NCBI GenBank assembly: GCA_030613055.1
Contig: JAUWMR010000008.1
Span: 1 to 64,000 of the forward strand
DNA length: 64,000 nucleotides
Reading direction: 5' to 3'
Source of the DNA: Desulfobacteraceae bacterium
GTDB taxonomy: Bacteria; Desulfobacterota; DSM-4660; Desulfatiglandales; Desulfatiglandaceae
The notes below the pieces were generated by a model that was given only the letters and a program-made list of their open reading frames with translations, was not told the DNA's origin and made no database searches. The translations under genes were made by a program, and so were the position numbers. Below, piece after piece: positions 59,264 to 64,000 of this stretch. The number at the start of each line of letters is the position of its first letter. Position 1 is the first letter of the stretch.

Positions 59264-60319
59264 TTACGAAATATCTTGATATTTTAGCACATGGATGGCA
59301 GAGGCAGGAATAGAGATATAGACGTCCTTTTCATTATGGAGTTCTAATTCAAAAAGATCATTCTTACTCAGCATTACACTGAAGATTACATCTCCTATCC
59401 TGACCGAAACATCGTGGTAAGGGCCTCGGTTAATTACATCTAATACCTTTCCTTGAAAAACATTCATGCCATTTCCGGAAAACTTTTCTTTCCGGATCAT
59501 TATGTCTTCAGGCCGGATGGCTAACTGACCCTTGTGTATCCCTGCCGGAACTTCCAGGTCTAACCCCACGTTCTCCACCAGGGCCTTCGTATCTTTGAAA
59601 ATGGCTGGAAAGACATTTTTCATACCCACGAACTCGGCTACAAAAGGTGTGGCCGGATACCTGAAAACTTCAGATATACGACCCACCTGCTCAATCTTGC
59701 CGTGATTGAGGACGGCCGTGCGTTCTCCTAAAAACAGGGCCTCGGCAAAATCGTGGGTAACCATCAAAAAGGTAGTCGCGACCTCCTGATGGAGTTTCTT
59801 AAGAACCTCCCGTATATCTTCCCGGAAATTGGGGTCAAGGGCGGATAGCGGTTCATCTAAGAGCAGTACGGACGGATTCACGGCCAGGGCACGCGCAAGG
59901 GACACTCGCTGTTTCTCTCCGCCGCTAAGGTATTTAATAGAACGTTGAGCAAGGCGCACGAGGCCAAGCTGTTCCATTAGCGACTTTACCCATTTTTCAG
60001 ATGCCCCTGGCTCCACCTTGTGGTAACGTAATCCGTAATTAATGTTTTGCATGACTGATAGATGGGGGAAGAGGGCATAATCCTGGTAAACGATACCGAT
60101 GCCTCGATGCTCCGGTTGGAGACCAGTAATGTCTCTCCCTTTTATCGAAATGCGACCACTGGTAACAGAAATCACGCCTGCTATTGCTTCCAGCACTAAT
60201 GTCTTTCCTGCACCTGTCGGACCCAAAAGTACAAAAAATTCCCCATCCCGAATGAAAAGATCTATATCTTGCAAGGTAAAACCGGACAGTTCAATACGTA
60301 AGGACTCAATCCTGATCAT
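59264..60319 (-). CDS. wtpC: Tungstate/molybdate ABC importer ATP-binding protein
   Basis: A 351-residue ATPase: Walker A GPTGAGKTLVLEAIAG, Q-loop VYQDYALFPHLSV, signature KYLSGGEKQRVSLARALA, Walker B VLLLDEPLSALDPNFRED, H-loop LMVTHDFAEALFLGERTAVL. A C-terminal regulatory TOBE-like domain (VLDVINRGPYHDVSVRIGDV) often binds the oxyanion in this family. AGAAGGAAGC before ATG 60319 decides the start, which overlaps the permease stop (ATGA). It powers uptake of molybdate or tungstate for pterin cofactor enzymes. Confidence 0.88.
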   Translation of the reverse strand: MIRIESLRIELSGFTLQDIDLFIRDGEFFVLLGPTGAGKTLVLEAIAGVISVTSGRISIKGRDITGLQPEHRGIGIVYQDYALFPHLSVMQNINYGLRYHKVEPGASEKWVKSLMEQLGLVRLAQRSIKYLSGGEKQRVSLARALAVNPSVLLLDEPLSALDPNFREDIREVLKKLHQEVATTFLMVTHDFAEALFLGERTAVLNHGKIEQVGRISEVFRYPATPFVAEFVGMKNVFPAIFKDTKALVENVGLDLEVPAGIHKGQLAIRPEDIMIRKEKFSGNGMNVFQGKVLDVINRGPYHDVSVRIGDVIFSVMLSKNDLFELELHNEKDVYISIPASAIHVLKYQDIS

Positions 60320-61110
60320 GCTTCCTTCTCTTTTGGTAAGGAAAAAATTCTTAATAGCAGGAATAAAATAAGACAAACCACAATAAGCCATACAGCCACA
60401 GGCTGGGAGTATTTCAGGCCGTATGCAGTAAAACGCTCATAGATCATTACCGGTGCTATCATGGGGTGATACGCCACGATAACAACCGCCCCGAATTCAC
60501 TAATTGCTCTGGCTGAACACATAATAATCCCTACAAGCATAGAGCGCCAGGCAAGGGGGAATGTTACACGGAAAAATGTCCCGGTTAAAGAAGCACCAAG
60601 GCTCCTTGAAACATTTTCAAGTCTTACGGGTATGGCTTCAAACCCTGCCTTGACCGTGTTCACATAAAATGGCAGGCCCACGAAGGTCAGAACCATCACA
60701 ATTCCGGTAACGGTTCCCATTACATATATCCCGACATTTTGCATAAACTGTCCAAGCCAGTGATTTTTCCCGGCCAGACCAAGAATCGCAATCCCGACAA
60801 CCGGATGCGGGATCATGATAGGCAGATCTATGATACTTTCAACAAGCTTCTTTCCGAAAAAATCTTTCCGGGCAAGCAGATAGGCAAAAGGAGTGCCGAT
60901 AACAAACGAAATAAGGGCTGCCAGCCCGGATGTATAGATACTCAGCCAGATCGAACGAATGACATCAGGGTCCTGAATTGTCTCCTTAAGGTCTCCTAAA
61001 GAAGGCTGGGCAACCATCTCGATCAGAGGAAAGAGAATAAATGCCATAATAATGCAGGTAGAAAAAACAGCTACCCACAAAAATGGATCAATTGGCCTCT
61101 TTATTCCCAT
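60316..61110 (-). CDS. wtpB: Tungstate/molybdate ABC importer permease
   Basis: A 264-residue permease with about six helices (FLWVAVFSTCIIMAFILFPL; LAALISFVIGTPFAYLLARK; IVMVLTFVGLPFYVNTVKAG). The cytosolic EAA-type loop is LENVSRSLGASLTGTFFRVT, and RAISEFGAVVIVAYHPMIAP is the family signature of ModB/WtpB permeases. It lies between the binding protein and ATPase genes with six-base and overlapping junctions. Confidence 0.9.
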   Translation of the reverse strand: MGIKRPIDPFLWVAVFSTCIIMAFILFPLIEMVAQPSLGDLKETIQDPDVIRSIWLSIYTSGLAALISFVIGTPFAYLLARKDFFGKKLVESIIDLPIMIPHPVVGIAILGLAGKNHWLGQFMQNVGIYVMGTVTGIVMVLTFVGLPFYVNTVKAGFEAIPVRLENVSRSLGASLTGTFFRVTFPLAWRSMLVGIIMCSARAISEFGAVVIVAYHPMIAPVMIYERFTAYGLKYSQPVAVWLIVVCLILFLLLRIFSLPKEKEA

Positions 61111-61116
61111 CTGCTC

Positions 61117-62106
61117 TTAATTCCTGACCTCAACCAAATCTTGAAGTGAAGGGGGGAGACTATCCTTTACTATTTGAGTAGATACGCGGCAGGGAATAAA
61201 AGGAGGTTGTCCCATCTCGTTTAAGACCTTCAGACCGCCATTCGCGCTCATCAAGTAGCCTAAGAAGGCGATCGCGGCTTCCGGATTGGGCGCATCTTTT
61301 ATCATGGTAATGCCATAAGTGCAGGATTTACCGGTTCGGGTCATCCATGTCCCTGGCTTTTTTCCGGTCACTTTTACTTTAGCCTGTTTGTAATGCGTAT
61401 CGTACTTGTAATTACCCAGGTTAATCTCATCAGGAAGTTTGATAAATTTCAGGTCGTGTTGAACTGCAACTGAAAGATATTCCCAGGCATAGTCCATGTT
61501 ACCTGTCTTGAGTAATGAAACCAGTTCCACCGATTTGGGCCGTATGTTTTTCTTAGGCCGGTTAGCGATCAATTGATCATAGAGGCCGGGCACCTTGTAA
61601 TGTCTTTCCGCTAATTGGAGCACCATAAGGCTCCTGTAGCCGCAGGGGTCAAGGTTGGGATCCGAATGTCCCCATATAACTCCCTTCCTTCCAAGAATAC
61701 CATACCAGCTATCAGCGTTAACTTCGTTTGCAAAACGGCTTTTGTCCGTATAACATAGTACCAACTGGTTTGTAGCAAAACGAACGTTCCATTCCGCATA
61801 TTCGGGAATCAGGGTCTTGTCTATAACCTTAAAATCAGCAGAACCCATTATATCGGCAGGCTTATGAAGCTCTGAGATCATGCGCGCCATTTTTGTGCTC
61901 CCCCCTCCCTCACGGAGCACATCAACTTTTGGATACTTTGCCTCAAAAATCTTTTCCATTTTTGCAAAAGGCACTGTGAGACTGCCTGCATGAAAAATGA
62001 TCAGTTTCCCTTGTGGTTCGGCGCCAACGGAAAACGGAAAAATAACTCCTGAGACCAAAAAACTAATAACGAGCATCCACCTAAACAAATTCTTACATCT
62101 TTTCAT
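61117..62106 (-). CDS. wtpA: Tungstate/molybdate-binding periplasmic protein (WtpA-like)
   Basis: A 329-residue extracytoplasmic solute-binding protein. The signal peptide ([20 protein letters not shown]) is followed by [59 protein letters not shown] and [20 protein letters not shown]. These are the oxyanion-site segments of WtpA/ModA proteins and are closer to WtpA than to TupA. ATG 62106 has GGAG about six bases upstream; the GTG just before it is less likely. It follows the regulator gene at once. Tungstate versus molybdate preference cannot be read from sequence. Confidence 0.87.
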   Translation of the reverse strand: MKRCKNLFRWMLVISFLVSGVIFPFSVGAEPQGKLIIFHAGSLTVPFAKMEKIFEAKYPKVDVLREGGGSTKMARMISELHKPADIMGSADFKVIDKTLIPEYAEWNVRFATNQLVLCYTDKSRFANEVNADSWYGILGRKGVIWGHSDPNLDPCGYRSLMVLQLAERHYKVPGLYDQLIANRPKKNIRPKSVELVSLLKTGNMDYAWEYLSVAVQHDLKFIKLPDEINLGNYKYDTHYKQAKVKVTGKKPGTWMTRTGKSCTYGITMIKDAPNPEAAIAFLGYLMSANGGLKVLNEMGQPPFIPCRVSTQIVKDSLPPSLQDLVEVRN

Positions 62107-62109
62107 CAC

Positions 62110-63051
62110 TTACTCCTTTCCATCTATTTTTGATTGTTGTGGAAAAACCATTTTTCCACACAAATCCAGATCATAGCCGCCCAGTTTCAGAGCTATGTTC
62201 CGGAATTCCGGTTCATGCAAAAGCCCTAAAAAAAGTTGTACTCCCTGTTCAAAAAAATGCTCCTTTGAAATAAGAAGATCGTATCGTTCCCAGCGAAGGG
62301 GGATAAAATCCAGGCCCAAAAGACCTGCAACCGGTTTAATGGCAGGAGCAGCATCAGCCCGGCCCGAAAGCACTTCCATGGCCACGTCTAAATGGCTTCT
62401 GAATTCCTCCTCATAACCTTCAATCTGCGTGTGTTTAAGGCCTGCCTTCTCGAGTTCCCGGTCAAGGAGCAGTCGTGTGCCAGTGCCGGCAGGACGATTG
62501 GCAATCTTAAGGCCTGTTTGACCCAAGTCTGAAATACCATAAATTCCCTTTGGATTTCCTTTAGCAACAACCAAGCCCTGTTCTCTCCGACAGAAATTCA
62601 CCAGCACCGGCGATTTTCCTTTCAGTTCCTCGTTGGCAAAATCAAAGTTATATTCCTGTTCATCTTCCTGCAAAAGGTGACAGCATGCCACATGACACAG
62701 GTCACTTCCCAGGGCCTTGAGCCCTCCCATGCTGCCCACGTTGCCAAAGACTGCTACATGATCCTTATGGAGACGATTGAAAAGGGATATAGTCCTGTCC
62801 AGAAGGATATCGTTACTCCCTATTATTATCAGCAGGCCGTGATACGGGGGTAAAGGCTTCCCTATCTTGGGATAGTTAATAGTCTGATTCTCTAACCACC
62901 GTTCAACAAGATGGCGCGGAAAAAGCCATTTGCCCGTAACCTTACTGGCAGGTAGTCCCTTTTCAGCAATCAGGGTGTAGACCATTTTTTCATTGATGTC
63001 TAAAAACTCGGCGACCTCTCGTGTGCTGAGCAGAGTCCTCTCATTAGTCAT
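62110..63051 (-). CDS. One-component regulator: excisionase-type HTH plus periplasmic-binding-protein-like ligand domain
   Basis: A 313-residue cytosolic protein. The N-terminal MerR/excisionase-type helix-turn-helix (LLSTREVAEFLDINEKMVYT, LPASKVTGKWLFPRHLVERW) is joined to a PBP-like domain (LLIIIGSNDILLDRTISLF; ICHVACCHLL-type segment; KIANRPAGTGTRLLLDRELE; LSGRADAAPAIKPVAGLLGL), the fold used by ModE-less oxyanion regulators and by MoeA-linked PBP_like domains. First gene of the wtp operon, so it likely senses molybdate/tungstate or a cofactor precursor and controls this operon. ATG 63051. Confidence 0.85.
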   Translation of the reverse strand: MTNERTLLSTREVAEFLDINEKMVYTLIAEKGLPASKVTGKWLFPRHLVERWLENQTINYPKIGKPLPPYHGLLIIIGSNDILLDRTISLFNRLHKDHVAVFGNVGSMGGLKALGSDLCHVACCHLLQEDEQEYNFDFANEELKGKSPVLVNFCRREQGLVVAKGNPKGIYGISDLGQTGLKIANRPAGTGTRLLLDRELEKAGLKHTQIEGYEEEFRSHLDVAMEVLSGRADAAPAIKPVAGLLGLDFIPLRWERYDLLISKEHFFEQGVQLFLGLLHEPEFRNIALKLGGYDLDLCGKMVFPQQSKIDGKE

Positions 63052-63185
63052 TCAACCACCCCCTTTGAGACTTTCAAGTCTCCAGAAATGATGATCTTGT
63101 CATTAATACTTGTCTTTGGCCTTCACAGGCCTTTAGCGAACAAGATTTGCGCACATTAAGTACATAAGTAAGTATTTGTCAAGAT

Positions 63186-63232
63186 AATATTATCATAAAA
63201 ATATTATCATCCTTATAATAACTTATAATAAC
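63186..63232. promoter_or_regulatory. Paired direct repeats upstream of the wtp operon (possible operator)
   Basis: AATATTATCAT occurs at 63186-63196 and 63200-63210 (14-base period), followed by adjacent TTATAATAAC repeats (63213-63222 and 63223-63232). They lie 135-180 bases before the regulator start in AT-rich DNA. Binding by the HTH regulator is possible but not shown. Confidence 0.4.
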
Positions 63233-63400
63233 TATTTATTACATCTTTACCCTTTAGGCTCTATAACCACGTAAAAGTCAGCATCTCGATAAACAGGAGT
63301 AATACCTCATGGAGCCCCGCTGTAGTTTACCCCTCACTTGATGCGGGGCGGGAATGACGCTGAATCCGACGTTTCATGGATTTGAGCGACCCAAGCCTGA

Positions 63401-63576
63401 TGAACTCGTAAAAATTCAAGAATTCCCTTTTTGCGTCATTCCATCCCGGATCGATGTCCGGGATGACGACCAAGCCGGAATCCAGTCATTCCAATAGGTC
63501 CTGGACTCCGGCTGTAGTTTATCCCGCACTATATGCGGGGCCGGAGTGACGAACTTTGGGACTTTTTGCGAATTCA
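63401..63576. repeat. MITE-like palindromic element with family C core
   Basis: Termini TGAACTCGTAAAAATT (63401-63416) and ACTTTTTGCGAATTCA (63561-63576) are inverted repeats with 13 of 16 matches. The interior holds GTCATTCCATCCCGG...CCGGGATGACGAC and ACTCCGGC...GCCGGAGTGAC facing hairpins. A related half unit (GTAGTTTACCCCTCACTTGATGCGGGGC) lies just left at about 63320. There is no gene in 63052-63635. Confidence 0.7.
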
Positions 63577-63635
63577 TCGCCTCGAGTCTTGCTTTACAAA
63601 ATAAGATGGTCTAATATCGCCGCTCAGGTCAAAAA

Positions 63636-64000
63636 ATGGAATCAAAAGCTAACAAACCATATCCCCTTCGCTGGTATGATCCGATATTATTGAGGATACT
63701 CCCTCCCCTGGCTGCGCTCTTGATCAAGCTCCTTATGCTCACATGCCGGTTAATCAAAAAAAAGGGTCTTGAAGCTGAGAAGGAGGCACTTAAAAGGTCC
63801 GGGGGAAAGGCTGTGTACGCTCTCTGGCACCAGCGGATGTCTTACAACTTCCATTACGGTGCCGCCCGCCGTGCTACCGTAGTGATCAGCCAGAGCCGGG
63901 ATGGAGAATATGCCGCCCGCCTTGCCTCATGGCTTGGATTCAAAAATGTCCGCGGGTCATCAACACGCGGAGGATATAGGGCGCTTAAGGAAGTGATGGA
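63636..64000 (+). CDS. DUF374-type lysophospholipid acyltransferase (LpxL-/LPLAT-like), 3' partial
   Basis: An open frame from ATG 63636 to the window edge (121 codons). The N-terminal hydrophobic/basic segment (LPPLAALLIKLLMLTCRLIK) is followed by AVYALWHQRMSYNFH, VVISQSRDGEYAARLASWLG and VRGSSTRGGYRALKEVM, the LPLAT block motifs of DUF374 proteins (WH-x-R, SxSxDGE, RGSS). These proteins acylate a lipid A-like or lysophospholipid acceptor at the inner membrane. The gene continues off the right end. Confidence 0.88.
   Translation, partial: MESKANKPYPLRWYDPILLRILPPLAALLIKLLMLTCRLIKKKGLEAEKEALKRSGGKAVYALWHQRMSYNFHYGAARRATVVISQSRDGEYAARLASWLGFKNVRGSSTRGGYRALKEVM

Noticed and set aside
63052-63250. 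Moco/Tuco riboswitch upstream of the wtp operon
   Set aside because: The leader is very AT-rich with simple direct repeats; I could not see the conserved multi-helix core by eye.
28854-63576. Insertion sequences proper
   Set aside because: The palindromic units have inverted ends but no transposase frame; none of the window's genes encodes one.

Overview
The window looks like a piece of the chromosome of an anaerobic or microaerophilic Gram-negative bacterium, most likely a member of the Desulfobacterota (former Deltaproteobacteria). This is inference. It rests on a DUF6178-family gene, a tungstate/molybdate uptake operon of the Wtp type, UPF0280 and FmdB-like zinc-ribbon genes, an outer-membrane way of life (Lnt, LapA/LapB, type I secretion), and intergenic DNA crowded with several families of short palindromic repeats. 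No transposase, integrase, phage gene, rRNA or CRISPR array is visible.

Positions 1-12444 (+ strand) are the accessory part. They hold the end of a giant RTX calcium-binding protein that closes with an intrinsic terminator, a TPR plus GT41 (OGT/SPINDLY-like) glycosyltransferase, a TPR plus sulfotransferase protein, a type I secretion ABC transporter with degenerate ATPase motifs, an HlyD-type adaptor, and a GT4 glycosyltransferase. I read this as a locus that modifies and exports the RTX protein. The pairing of GT41 and sulfotransferase with an RTX cargo is the most interesting system here. Every gap in the locus except the HlyD-GT4 junction carries dispersed repeats.

Positions 12630-33090 mix housekeeping and poorly known genes: topA and dprA (-); a NEW3-domain protein with an ABC-2 exporter (+); a small unknown gene that converges on a DUF6178 gene; an exbB-exbD-ftsB-like-TPR-UROD/MetE-like operon (+); a soluble hybrid histidine kinase, trmL, a MNT-type nucleotidyltransferase, an M48 lipoprotein protease, a small cysteine-rich protein, a WalJ-like metallo-hydrolase and dut (-).

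Positions 33090-45022 (-) are the classical translation/RNA super-operon: promoter, tRNA-Gly(CCC), intrinsic terminator, rimP, nusA, ylxR, infB, ylxP (DUF503), rbfA, nrnA, truB, rpsO, pnp and an M16 protease. The tRNA-terminator-rimP-nusA order recalls the E. coli metY-rimP-nusA-infB operon.

Positions 45183-48991 (+) carry corC-like, lnt and prfB, the last with its programmed +1 frameshift. Positions 49160-56130 (-) are a tightly packed operon: phosphodiesterase, HIT hydrolase, lapA, lapB, mutS and an AMIN/Amidase_3 peptidoglycan amidase. After that come a second FmdB-like gene, a UPF0280 gene, a CBS-ACT protein, the Wtp-type oxyanion importer with its own one-component regulator, and the start of a DUF374 lysophospholipid acyltransferase that runs off the right edge.

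The repeats fall into recognisable families: (A) units around a CCCGC-AATAA-GCGGG hairpin with AAGTGCCTAAAG tails; (B) CCAATGTCCAAT/ATTGGATATTGG blocks; (C) MITE-like palindromes built on ATTCCCGC..GCGGGAAT, some with terminal inverted repeats; (D) GCAGGGCTGAAGCCCTGC units; and shorter ACACAGATGAACACAGAT, CTTCGTGGT and TTTTTGCGGCTATATCA motifs. They are almost entirely intergenic and explain nearly all the non-coding space.
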